NCBI GenBank assembly: GCA_900552365.1
Contig: URZP01000020.1
Span: 1 to 18,056 of the forward strand
DNA: 18,056 bases
Origin: an uncultured Coriobacteriaceae bacterium
GTDB taxonomy: Bacteria; Actinomycetota; Coriobacteriia; Coriobacteriales; Eggerthellaceae
Direction of reading: 5' to 3'
Shown one piece after another: positions 1 to 7,219 of the stretch. Below the pieces are notes generated by a model. The model ran no database searches and was not told where the DNA came from. It saw only the letters and a program-made list of their open reading frames with translations. Each line of letters starts with the position of its first letter. Position 1 is the first letter of the stretch. Both the position numbers and the translations under genes were made by a program.

Positions 1-37
1 CTTAACGGCATTGGGTGGGGCCTGCGTTATTTATAAG

Positions 38-74
38 CTGCAAGTTTTAATTGCAGATGATACCCAGATGCAAC
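38..74. promoter_or_regulatory. Candidate operator upstream of the TRAP transporter unit (three TGCAA half-sites)
   Basis: A 19-bp palindrome, CTGCAAGTTTTAATTGCAG, lies at 38-56. It consists of TGCAA (39-43), a 7-bp spacer and TTGCA (51-55). A third half-site, TGCAAC, follows at 69-74. The same three elements with the same spacing occur upstream of islA at 3477-3513. That spacing match is directly visible. Binding by a shared regulator is an inference, and no regulator gene lies nearby in the window. The third half-site touches the position where the -35 of the putative promoter at 88-93 would fall. Confidence 0.6.
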
Positions 75-87
75 CATAAAGGGCAGC

Positions 88-93
88 TATAGC
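88..93 (+). promoter_or_regulatory. Possible -10 element of the TRAP transporter unit
   Basis: TATAGC sits inside the heptamer GCTATAG (86-92), which recurs upstream of islA. No consensus -35 is present at the right distance; the -35 position would overlap the TGCAAC half-site. This would fit activator-dependent transcription. If it is used, the leader before the receptor gene is about 240 nt. The assignment is weak because AT-rich alternatives exist nearby, for example TATATG at 110-115. Confidence 0.3.
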
Positions 94-132
94 GTAATTA
101 AGAACACCTATATGAATAAACTGTGAATCGAA

Positions 133-167
133 GTTCATGCATGCTGAACGTTGTTGGACGCAACAAC
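133..167 (+). promoter_or_regulatory. Two abutting hairpins in the TRAP leader
   Basis: Two inverted repeats lie back to back. GTTCA (133-137) and TGAAC (145-149) flank a 7-nt loop. GTTGTTG (150-156) and CAACAAC (161-167) flank the 4-nt loop GACG. No U-run follows, so this is not a standard terminator. It could be an RNA-stabilising or regulatory leader structure. The rest of 1-342 holds no convincing gene; a small open frame starting at 137 lacks a ribosome binding site and resembles nothing I recognise. Confidence 0.4.
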
Positions 168-342
168 ACGAAAGGGATGCCTGGCCAAGCGAATGGAAGG
201 CGCAAGTCCGGGCTCTTAATCCATCTCGCCATGATCGCTTCTTCTTGAAGCCGATCGGTTCTATCGCGACGTGTCATGCTCTCGTCTTCTTCAGGGCGGA
301 AATCGCGGGAGAGCCGATCGTCATGGGAAAGGGAGTGAACTG

Positions 343-1428
343 ATGGGTGCTAAAAGCATTACTCGCAGAAACTTCTTGAAGTCGTGTGCTGCGGTGGGCG
401 CGGCGGCTATGTTCGCCACCACGGCAACCGGATGCGGTGTTGCGGCTTCAGACAAGGTGAAGGTCCTTCGCCTGGCTAATCCGATGGCAACCGGTGACAA
501 CATCACGCTTGGTTACGACAAACTTGCCGAGCTTGTTGCCGAGAAATCGGGCGGTGCAATGCGAATCGACCATTACGCAAACGCCGTTCTGGGATCTGAC
601 CGCGTGACCACGGAAGCGGTGCAGGAGGGCACGCTTGACATGGCAAGCTGCTCGAGCCCGAACTTCTCGGGATTCATCCCCGAGTTCGGCGCATTCGACT
701 TGCCTTACGTTACCGACAAGCAATACCAGCAAAATCTGTACGATGCCATCGACTACGGTGAACTTGGCAAGTACTACGACGAGGTCACCAGCCAGCGTGG
801 CTTGAAGCTGCTGATGTACACCGAGTACGGCTACCGTAACTTCGCCATGGCGAAGAAGCAGATCAAGTCGGTTGCCGACATGGACGGCACCAAGATCCGC
901 ACCACCGACTCGAAGGTCGAGGTTGGCGTTGTGCGTGCCCTTAACGCGCAGGCCATGCCTGTTGCTTGGGGCCAGACCTTCACGGCATTGACTCAGGGCA
1001 CGGTTGACGGCGAGGGCAACACCTGGTCGCTTCTGCTTTCGGCAAAGCACAACGAGGCGCTGAAATACGGCATCGAATCGCGTCATAACTACTCGATGCA
1101 TATCCTGACCATGGGCACCGGCACTTGGAACAAGCTTGCCGACAACGAGAAGCAAATTCTTACCGACGCCTGCCATGAAGCGCTTGTTTGGCAGCGTGCC
1201 ATTTGCTTCGAGAACGAGGCTAAGAACAAGCAGAAGATGATCGACGCCGGCACGAACATTTACGATCCGACCGAGGCCGAGCTTCAGGAGTTCAAGGACA
1301 TCACACGTCCTGTTTGGGGCAGCTTCGTTGGCAAGTCGATCCCGCAAGAGTGCGTTGACATGATTCGCGCCACCCAGTCTGACGACTATCAGCTTCTTGG
1401 TGCTTCTAAGGAGGCGAGCAAGCAATGA
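343..1428 (+). CDS. dctP: TRAP transporter substrate-binding lipoprotein (DctP family), Tat-exported
   Basis: This 361-residue extracytoplasmic receptor of a TRAP transporter delivers an organic anion to the DctQM permease encoded next. A twin-arginine signal, TRRNFLK (residues 7-13), is followed by a hydrophobic stretch and a lipobox-like TATGC with C31, so export through Tat and lipid anchoring are likely. The DctP signature lies around residues 200-235: KIRTTDS, whose Arg normally binds the ligand's anionic group, then TQGTVDGEGNTW. The ATG at 343 was chosen because GGGAG precedes it by 7 nt and it places the Tat motif at the N-terminus. The gene overlaps the permease by ATGA. The ligand cannot be read from this sequence alone; the islA unit downstream and the shared operator suggest isethionate or a related sulfonate. 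The family call is secure and the ligand is inferred. Confidence 0.92.
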   Translation: MGAKSITRRNFLKSCAAVGAAAMFATTATGCGVAASDKVKVLRLANPMATGDNITLGYDKLAELVAEKSGGAMRIDHYANAVLGSDRVTTEAVQEGTLDMASCSSPNFSGFIPEFGAFDLPYVTDKQYQQNLYDAIDYGELGKYYDEVTSQRGLKLLMYTEYGYRNFAMAKKQIKSVADMDGTKIRTTDSKVEVGVVRALNAQAMPVAWGQTFTALTQGTVDGEGNTWSLLLSAKHNEALKYGIESRHNYSMHILTMGTGTWNKLADNEKQILTDACHEALVWQRAICFENEAKNKQKMIDAGTNIYDPTEAELQEFKDITRPVWGSFVGKSIPQECVDMIRATQSDDYQLLGASKEASKQ

Positions 1429-3404
1429 GTGCGAAAGAAACTAAAACGCCCAGCACCAGCCCCGATATCATGGGCCTGACCGACCAAGAGCACTGCACGC
1501 TGTGCCTAGAAGATCAGATCCTTGCAGTGAATCAGGGCGATTCCCACGACCTGAAGCCCGCGAAGACCGTGTTCCAGTGGCTCGACTTCAACCTCGAGAA
1601 GGTTTTGTGCTCGATCTTGATGATGGCCTTGATCCTGCTTCTGTCCTACGAGTCCATCGGACGATATGTCGCCGTTTCGATCATGCATCTGAACCCCGAC
1701 CTTTCCTGGACCGAGGAACTTGCGCGAGCGGTCTTCATTTGGCTTACGTACCTGGCCGTTCCTTTGAGCATTCGCAATCGCGACCTCATCCGCGTTGACG
1801 CTGCCGTAGGCAAGCTCCCGCAGATTTGGCAAAAGCGCGTGTGGGCTGCATCCGACCTGTTCTTTTTCATCCTGGGCGCCGCCATCTTCTTCTACGGCAC
1901 TAAGCACATCAACACGTTGATGATGTTCCCGCAGACGACGCCGGCTATGGGCATCTCGTACGCTACGTTCTACCTGATTCTCCCCATTGGCTTTGCGCTC
2001 ATTCTGATCAGGCTTGCGCAAGACTTGAAGGCCCTGGCTCAGGAGACCTCCGTCAAGGACATCTTCATCGGCTTTGCTCTGGGTTTGGTCATTCTGCTTC
2101 CCGCATTGCTTAAGATCCAGCTTGGTTCCATCGTGTACTTGTTCGGTTACTTCGTCATCACCCTGGTGATGGGCGTGCCGATTGCCATTTGCCTTGGCTT
2201 TTCGGCGTTGGTCACGATGTACGCCTCCGCGACGCTCCCCATTTCCTACATCGCGACACAGGCGTACACCGCGATCGACAGCGTTACCATCATCTGCATC
2301 CCTCTGTTCGTTGCCGCCGGTGTGTTCATGGGCGAGGGCGGTCTGTCCAAGCGACTGCTTACCATGTGTGATGCAATGCTCGGGCGTCTTCCCGGCGGCT
2401 TCGGCATGGCAACGGTTCTGTGCTGCATGTTGTTCGCGGCTATGTCCGGTTCCGGCCCTGCAACCGTTGCTGCAATCGGTACGCTTACCATCCCTGCAAT
2501 GATCGAGCGCGGGTACGACAAGCACTTTTCGGTGGCTTTGGTTGCCGCAGCAGGCACTATCGGCGTTCTGATCCCGCCTTCGAACCCGTTCGTTGTATAC
2601 GGCGTTTCCTCTTCGACCTCTATCACCAAGTTGTTCGAGGCCGGCATCACCTCGGGCCTTCTGGTTGGCCTGGCGCTGATGCTTTTCACGTTCTACATGG
2701 CCAAGAAACACGGCTGGCGTGGTGAAAGCCACGAGAACCATTGGCAGTTGGTTGGCAAGACCACGTGGCAGGCAAAATGGGCGTTGATCGTCATCGTCAT
2801 CATTCTTGGCGGCATCTATTCCGGCCTGTGCACCCCGACCGAGGCTGCTGCTATCGCCGCTTTGTACAGTTTGCTGGTTGGCATCTTCGGCTACAAAGGC
2901 ATCACCAAGAAGAACATCGTCCCCGTTCTGGTTGACTCGTCCAACAGCTCGTGCATCATCATCCTGCTGATGGCCATGGCCACCATCTTCGGCAACATCA
3001 TGACCCTCGAGAACCTCCCGAACATGGTCGCGCAGGCTATCCTGGGCATCAGCTCCAATGTGTACGTCATCCTGCTTGTTATCAACGTCATGCTCTTGAT
3101 AGTTGGCATGTTCATGGAAGCTTTGGCAGCCATCGTCATCCTTACTCCGCTGCTTCTTCCGATCGTCACGTCATTGGGCGTCGACCCGGTTCACTTCGGC
3201 GTCATCATCGTTCTGAACCTTGCAATCGGCATGATCACCCCGCCCGTTGGCATCAACCTCTTCGTTGGCAGCAGCGTTTCCAAGCTCAGGCTTGAGGATA
3301 TCGTCAAGGCTGTGTTGCCGATGCTTGCTCTGACGATTGTCGTCTTGCTGCTGGTCACGTACATTCCGGCGCTGTCCATGTGGCTGCCAAATCTGTTGAA
3401 CTGA
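1425..3404 (+). CDS. TRAP transporter fused small and large permease (DctQM)
   Basis: A single 659-residue membrane protein joins DctQ and DctM. After a soluble N-terminal segment of about 55 residues, the DctQ part (about 56-200) has four hydrophobic segments and the signature SWTEELARAVFIW...RNRDLIRVD (94-125). The DctM part (about 210-659) carries SGSGPATVAAIG (341-352) and GIYSGLCTPTEAAA (463-476), conserved stretches typical of the sodium-coupled IT-superfamily permease. It would import the ligand captured by the receptor, with Na+. Its start overlaps the receptor stop (ATGA), and AAGGAGG lies 10 nt upstream, so translation is coupled. Unusually, the N-terminal extension holds a Cys pair, HCTLC (C24, C27). 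I saw no clear terminator after it, so read-through towards islA is possible. Confidence 0.93.
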   Translation: MSAKETKTPSTSPDIMGLTDQEHCTLCLEDQILAVNQGDSHDLKPAKTVFQWLDFNLEKVLCSILMMALILLLSYESIGRYVAVSIMHLNPDLSWTEELARAVFIWLTYLAVPLSIRNRDLIRVDAAVGKLPQIWQKRVWAASDLFFFILGAAIFFYGTKHINTLMMFPQTTPAMGISYATFYLILPIGFALILIRLAQDLKALAQETSVKDIFIGFALGLVILLPALLKIQLGSIVYLFGYFVITLVMGVPIAICLGFSALVTMYASATLPISYIATQAYTAIDSVTIICIPLFVAAGVFMGEGGLSKRLLTMCDAMLGRLPGGFGMATVLCCMLFAAMSGSGPATVAAIGTLTIPAMIERGYDKHFSVALVAAAGTIGVLIPPSNPFVVYGVSSSTSITKLFEAGITSGLLVGLALMLFTFYMAKKHGWRGESHENHWQLVGKTTWQAKWALIVIVIILGGIYSGLCTPTEAAAIAALYSLLVGIFGYKGITKKNIVPVLVDSSNSSCIIILLMAMATIFGNIMTLENLPNMVAQAILGISSNVYVILLVINVMLLIVGMFMEALAAIVILTPLLLPIVTSLGVDPVHFGVIIVLNLAIGMITPPVGINLFVGSSVSKLRLEDIVKAVLPMLALTIVVLLLVTYIPALSMWLPNLLN

Positions 3405-3476
3405 CGAAGCGTAACCGCAGGTCACTCGTTTAAAGTAGTGCGTTTTGATCTTGCGGCCTGCCACGATTTCCGCGAC

Positions 3477-3513
3477 ATGCAAACAAAACTTGCATCATCG
3501 GGCGGGCTGCAAC
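3477..3513. promoter_or_regulatory. Candidate operator upstream of islA, matching the TRAP operator
   Basis: The palindrome ATGCAAACAAAACTTGCAT (3477-3495) is TGCAA-N7-TTGCA, and TGCAAC follows at 3508-3513. Half-site starts are at relative positions 0, 12 and 30, exactly as at 39/51/69 upstream of the receptor gene. Read on the opposite strand, the 17-bp core matches the upstream copy at 15 of 17 bases (TGCAAGTTTT..TTGCA). After the third half-site the two loci also resemble each other (CAACCATAAAGG and CAACGACATAGG). Co-regulation is inferred. The factor is unknown. Confidence 0.6.
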
Positions 3514-3555
3514 GACATAGGCTCACGTGATGACAGCATCAATGCAGCCTATGGC

Positions 3556-3561
3556 TATAGT
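3556..3561 (+). promoter_or_regulatory. Possible -10 element of the islA unit
   Basis: TATAGT lies within GCTATAG, the same heptamer as in the TRAP promoter region. No good -35 hexamer occurs 16-18 bp upstream; TGACAG at 3531-3536 is 19 bp away. The leader to islA would be about 120 nt. The distance from the operator is 29 bp longer than at the TRAP unit, so the promoter geometry is not conserved, which weakens one of the two assignments. Confidence 0.3.
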
Positions 3562-3687
3562 TAAGTCACTGGCTTGAACGTGAAGGAAAACACGGCAAGC
3601 CGAAAGCGTTAAACCCGAGGCAAGGGAACCGCGGCCCGAGCTTCGCTCCGAATCCCAAGAAATCATTCTTCAGAAAGGGTGGAAACC

Positions 3688-6204
3688 ATGGCAGAGATCA
3701 ACATTACCGAGTGCTGCAGGGAACTATCGCCCCAGGAGCAACACCTTGTCGATGTTCAGAACGGCGACATGAGCTACAAGAACGGCAGGGAGCGCGTTTT
3801 CAAGATCCTCGATCGCGTGCAGAACCTGAAGCCCGTTATCGACGCTGAGCGCGGCAAGTACTTTACTGAGTCGATGATGCAGACCGAGGGCGAGCATCTG
3901 ACGCTTCGCTGGGCCAAGGCTTTGAAGAACATCGCCGAGCACATCACGGTTTATGTTGAGGAAGACAGCCTGATCTGCGGTCGCGTTGGTTGCCCGGGCC
4001 GTTACGGCATTCTGTACCCCGAGCTTGACGGCGACATCTACGAGGAAGCCATCCGCCTTCTTCCGACGCGTACCACGTCCCCGTTCGATATGACCGAGGA
4101 AACAAAGCGGACCATCCTGAACGACATCGCTCCGTACTGGGACGGCAGGAACGGCACCGGCAAGACCTTCTTCAACGATCTGTACGACGCGCTGCCTGAA
4201 GATACCCTGAAGGTTACCTACGAGCCTACCGAGAAGTCCACCTCCCGCTACATCGTCAACGAGACCGCTTCGTTCCGTTCCTCGAACCAGTGGGTTATCG
4301 ACTACGAGAAGCTCCTGAAGCGCGGTTTCTCGGGCATCAAAGCCGAGGCTCAGGAGAAGCTCGACGCCCTTGATCCGTTCGATCCGCTGGACAACGTGAA
4401 CAAGAAGCCCTTCTACGAGGCCATTATCATGACCTGCGACGCCATCGTCCTTTGGGCGAATCGCTACGCAGATCTGTACGAGGCCGAGGCTGCCAAGTGC
4501 ACCGATCCTGTTCGTAAACAGGAGATGGAAGAGATCGCAGCGCGTTGCCGCCGCGTCCCTGAGTTCCCGGCTGAGAACTTCCGCGATGCAATCCAGTCGC
4601 AGTGGTTCATCCAGATGTTCAGCCGCCTCGAGCAGAAGACCGGCACCATCATCTCCAACGGCCGCATGGACCAGTACCTGTATCCGTACTTCAAGGCCGA
4701 CAAGGAAGCCGGTATCCTCACCGACGAGCAGGCTATGGAGTATCTGGAGTGCATGTGGGTTGGCATGTCCCAGTTCATTGACCTGTACATGTCCACCACG
4801 GGCGGCGCCTTCAACGAGGGCTATGCTCATTGGGAGGCAGTCACCATCGGCGGTCAGACCCCTGACGGAGAAGATGCAACCAACGAGCTTACCTACTTGT
4901 TCCTGCGTTCCAAGCGCGAGTTCCCGATGCATTATCCCGACCTGGCGGCTCGTGTCCATGCGCTTTCCCCGCGTCGTTACCTCGAAGAGGTTGCCGATAC
5001 CATCAAGGAAGGTAGCGGCTTCCCCAAGCTTTTGAACGACGAGGAGATCGTGCTTCAGCTGGTGTCGAACGGCGCCACGATCGAAGAGGCTTACGACTAC
5101 GCCGTTTCCGGCTGCGCCGAGGCCCGTATGGTCAACCGCGACACGTTCACTTCGGGTGGCGTTTACATCAACTTCGCATCCGCTATCGAGATGCTGATGT
5201 ACAACGGCCGCACGCTCAAGACCGGCGACGAGCTTCTGGGTGTCGAGACCGGCAACGTCGAGGACTTCAAGACCTTCGACGATGTTTGGAACGCCTACGT
5301 TATCCAGGCTAAGAACCTTCTGCGTCACGCCTTCATTCAGCAGAAGAACATCGACCGCCTGCGTGAGCGCCACTTCGCAGCACCGCTTCTGTCCTGCGCA
5401 CATGACCTGTGCATGAAGGAAGGCCTTGACCTGCACACCGAGTTCATCCCGGGCGGCGTTGACATCGGATACTTCGAGTCCATGGGCTTCGGCACCGTCG
5501 TCGACTCCCTGGCTGCCATCAAGAAGTGCGTCTTCGAGGACAAGGTGACCACGCTGGCCGAGATCCGCGACGCCATGCGCGCCGACTTCAAGGGTTACGA
5601 GGTTCTGCAGCAGATCCTGAAGAAGGCCCCGAAATACGGCAATGACGATCCGTACGCCGACGAGATCGGCAAGGCATGCGACCTGGTTTGCTCTGAGTTC
5701 ACGCACAAGTACTCCAAGTCGCTGGGCATCAACTACTGCCTGCGCTACGTCCCGTTCACCTCGCACGTTCCCTTCGGCAAGGTTGTCGGCGCCACCCCGA
5801 ACGGTCGCGTTGCCTGGTTCCCGCTGTCCGATGGTTCGTCCGCTTCTCAGGGCGACGACCACAACGGCCCGACCGCTGTTCTTCTGAGCAACTACTACAC
5901 GAAGAACCCCGGCTTCCATGAGCGCGCCGCTCGTCTTCTGAACATCAAGTTCGACCCGAGCGCCGTTTCGGGCGAGGAAGGCACCGAGAAGCTGGTCTCG
6001 TTCATCCGTACGTGGTGCGACTTGAAGCTTTGGCACTGCCAGTTCAACGTCATCAACCGCGAGACCTTGCTGGCGGCTCAGCAGAACCCCGACAAGTACC
6101 GTGGCCTGATCGTTCGAATCGCCGGCTACAGCGCGTACTTCTGCGATCTGTCTCCCGCGCTGCAGGACGATCTGATCGCCCGTACTCAGAATTCCGGGTT
6201 CTAA
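3688..6204 (+). CDS. islA: Glycyl-radical enzyme, probable isethionate sulfite-lyase
   Basis: The predicted reaction is cleavage of the C-S bond of 2-hydroxyethanesulfonate (isethionate) to acetaldehyde and sulfite by an O2-sensitive cytoplasmic glycyl radical. The protein has 838 residues, close to the usual 830 or so. The thiyl Cys and acid form GCAEARM (C476, E478). The glycyl loop is RIAGYSAYF (G813). Residues I recall from published IslA structures (R189, Q193, W374, C468, E470, R678, F682, G805) all fall here at exactly +8: R197, Q201, W382, C476, E478, R686, F690, G813. R197, Q201 and R686 would hold the sulfonate. The ATG at 3688 follows AAAGGGTGG by 5 nt; an upstream GTG at 3679 overlaps that site. 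Its activase lies downstream and a TRAP transporter upstream. The nearest alternative is the dihydroxypropanesulfonate lyase HpsG; W382 and F690 favour isethionate. Confidence 0.85.
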   Translation: MAEINITECCRELSPQEQHLVDVQNGDMSYKNGRERVFKILDRVQNLKPVIDAERGKYFTESMMQTEGEHLTLRWAKALKNIAEHITVYVEEDSLICGRVGCPGRYGILYPELDGDIYEEAIRLLPTRTTSPFDMTEETKRTILNDIAPYWDGRNGTGKTFFNDLYDALPEDTLKVTYEPTEKSTSRYIVNETASFRSSNQWVIDYEKLLKRGFSGIKAEAQEKLDALDPFDPLDNVNKKPFYEAIIMTCDAIVLWANRYADLYEAEAAKCTDPVRKQEMEEIAARCRRVPEFPAENFRDAIQSQWFIQMFSRLEQKTGTIISNGRMDQYLYPYFKADKEAGILTDEQAMEYLECMWVGMSQFIDLYMSTTGGAFNEGYAHWEAVTIGGQTPDGEDATNELTYLFLRSKREFPMHYPDLAARVHALSPRRYLEEVADTIKEGSGFPKLLNDEEIVLQLVSNGATIEEAYDYAVSGCAEARMVNRDTFTSGGVYINFASAIEMLMYNGRTLKTGDELLGVETGNVEDFKTFDDVWNAYVIQAKNLLRHAFIQQKNIDRLRERHFAAPLLSCAHDLCMKEGLDLHTEFIPGGVDIGYFESMGFGTVVDSLAAIKKCVFEDKVTTLAEIRDAMRADFKGYEVLQQILKKAPKYGNDDPYADEIGKACDLVCSEFTHKYSKSLGINYCLRYVPFTSHVPFGKVVGATPNGRVAWFPLSDGSSASQGDDHNGPTAVLLSNYYTKNPGFHERAARLLNIKFDPSAVSGEEGTEKLVSFIRTWCDLKLWHCQFNVINRETLLAAQQNPDKYRGLIVRIAGYSAYFCDLSPALQDDLIARTQNSGF

Positions 6205-6215
6205 GAATCAACCAA

Positions 6216-6294
6216 GGGGCTGCGGTTGGCTCGGCCGCTGCAGTCCCTATTTGAAAGCCGCGCCGAAGCGGGAGATCGGGTTTCGGTGCGGCTT
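6216..6294 (+). promoter_or_regulatory. Two intercistronic hairpins between islA and islB
   Basis: The first hairpin pairs GGGGCTGC (6216-6223) with GCAGTCCC (6240-6247), including one G-U pair. The second pairs AAGCCGCGCCGAA (6255-6267) with TTCGGTGCGGCTT (6282-6294): 13 pairs, one of them G-U, followed by CTTTA. The U-tract is short, so a partial terminator or an mRNA-stabilising/processing element is more likely than a full stop. Either would keep the activase below the level of its enzyme. The structures are seen; their function is inferred. Confidence 0.5.
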
Positions 6295-6317
6295 CTTTAC
6301 AGGGAGAGGGGGAGCGC

Positions 6318-7205
6318 ATGGAAAAGGGATGCGTCTTCAATGTGCAGAGGTACTCGGTTCATGACGGTCCGGGCATTCGAACCGTTGTATTCCTGAAGGG
6401 GTGCCCGCTAAGATGCAAGTGGTGCTGCAATCCCGAATCGCAGCTTGCGCAACCCCAGATCGCCTACAATATCGAAAAGTGCATCGGCGATGTTTGCATG
6501 ATGTGCGGGCGCGTTTGCCCCAACAACAACATCGCCCTTATGGACACGAACAAGGTTTGGATCAATCACGACAACTGCGTGAACTGCCTTGCCTGCGCCA
6601 ATGTTTGCCCGGCAGACGCCATCATCAAGTACGGCGACTACCGCACCGCCGACGAGGTTCTTCGCGACGTTGAGCGCGACATGATGTTCTACAACCGATC
6701 CGATGGCGGATTGACGCTGTCGGGCGGCGAGCCTTTGATGCAGCGCGATTTCGTGCTCGGGCTTTTGCGAGAAGCGAGGAAACGCGGGATCAGTTGCGCT
6801 ATCGAGACGTGCGGTGCCGCGCCTTGGGACCAGGTTTCCGAGATCTTCGGCTTGCTTGACTACGTTAACTTCGATATCAAAAGCCTGAATGCCGAGAAAC
6901 ATAAGGAATGGACCGGTTGGGATACGTCCATCATCCTGGACACGTTCAAGAAATTCCGTGAGACCTATCCCAATGTTCAGACTCGTGCGAGGACTCCCAT
7001 CGTTCCCGGGTTCAATGACACCGAGGAAGACATCATCGCGATTCGCGACTTCGTCAAGCAGTTCCCCAACACCGAGTATGAGGTGCTTCATTACCATCGT
7101 TATGGCTCGTCGAAGTACACGTTCATCGGTCGCGAGTACGAGCTGGGCGAGGTCGAGCTTGACGACGACTTGTTCGTGCACCTGAAGAGCATCGCAATGC
7201 AATAA
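6318..7205 (+). CDS. islB: Glycyl-radical enzyme activase (radical SAM), IslB-type
   Basis: This protein reductively cleaves S-adenosylmethionine to abstract hydrogen from the glycyl loop (G813) of the IslA-type lyase encoded just upstream. It has 295 residues. The radical SAM motif CPLRCKWC (C29, C33, C36) binds the catalytic 4Fe-4S cluster. It is followed by a ferredoxin-like insert with two more Cys quartets, C55/C60/C63/C67 and C87/C90/C93/C97. GGEP at 136-139 is the SAM-binding motif. This two-cluster insert is typical of activases for dehydratase, decarboxylase and sulfite-lyase enzymes, and is absent from pyruvate formate-lyase activase. The ATG at 6318 has a purine-rich GGAGAGGGGGAG upstream. 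It lies 113 bp after islA across two hairpins and 14 bp before the next start. The activase family is certain; the symbol rests on the islA call. Confidence 0.88.
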   Translation: MEKGCVFNVQRYSVHDGPGIRTVVFLKGCPLRCKWCCNPESQLAQPQIAYNIEKCIGDVCMMCGRVCPNNNIALMDTNKVWINHDNCVNCLACANVCPADAIIKYGDYRTADEVLRDVERDMMFYNRSDGGLTLSGGEPLMQRDFVLGLLREARKRGISCAIETCGAAPWDQVSEIFGLLDYVNFDIKSLNAEKHKEWTGWDTSIILDTFKKFRETYPNVQTRARTPIVPGFNDTEEDIIAIRDFVKQFPNTEYEVLHYHRYGSSKYTFIGREYELGEVELDDDLFVHLKSIAMQ

Positions 7206-7219
7206 GAGGAGTGATCTAT

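Noticed and set aside
137..343. Small 68-codon open frame ahead of the TRAP receptor
   Set aside because: It has no ribosome binding site, starts on top of the leader hairpins, and resembles no known protein; it is more likely leader sequence.
3568..3687. Possible riboswitch in the islA leader (GGCAAGCCGAAAGC and GAGCTTCGCTC stretches)
   Set aside because: I compared it by eye with cobalamin, SAM and molybdenum cofactor leaders and found no conserved core; the stems are short.
3724..6036. Very long open frame on the minus strand opposite islA
   Set aside because: It is the antisense shadow of a strongly codon-biased gene. The + strand product has complete glycyl-radical enzyme motifs; the antisense product has none.
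3688..6204. Assignment as pyruvate formate-lyase, choline TMA-lyase, glycerol dehydratase or arylacetate decarboxylase
   Set aside because: The C-A-E active site and sulfonate-type Arg/Gln/Arg set fit IslA, and the two-cluster activase rules out classical pyruvate formate-lyase. No cut genes or microcompartment genes are present.
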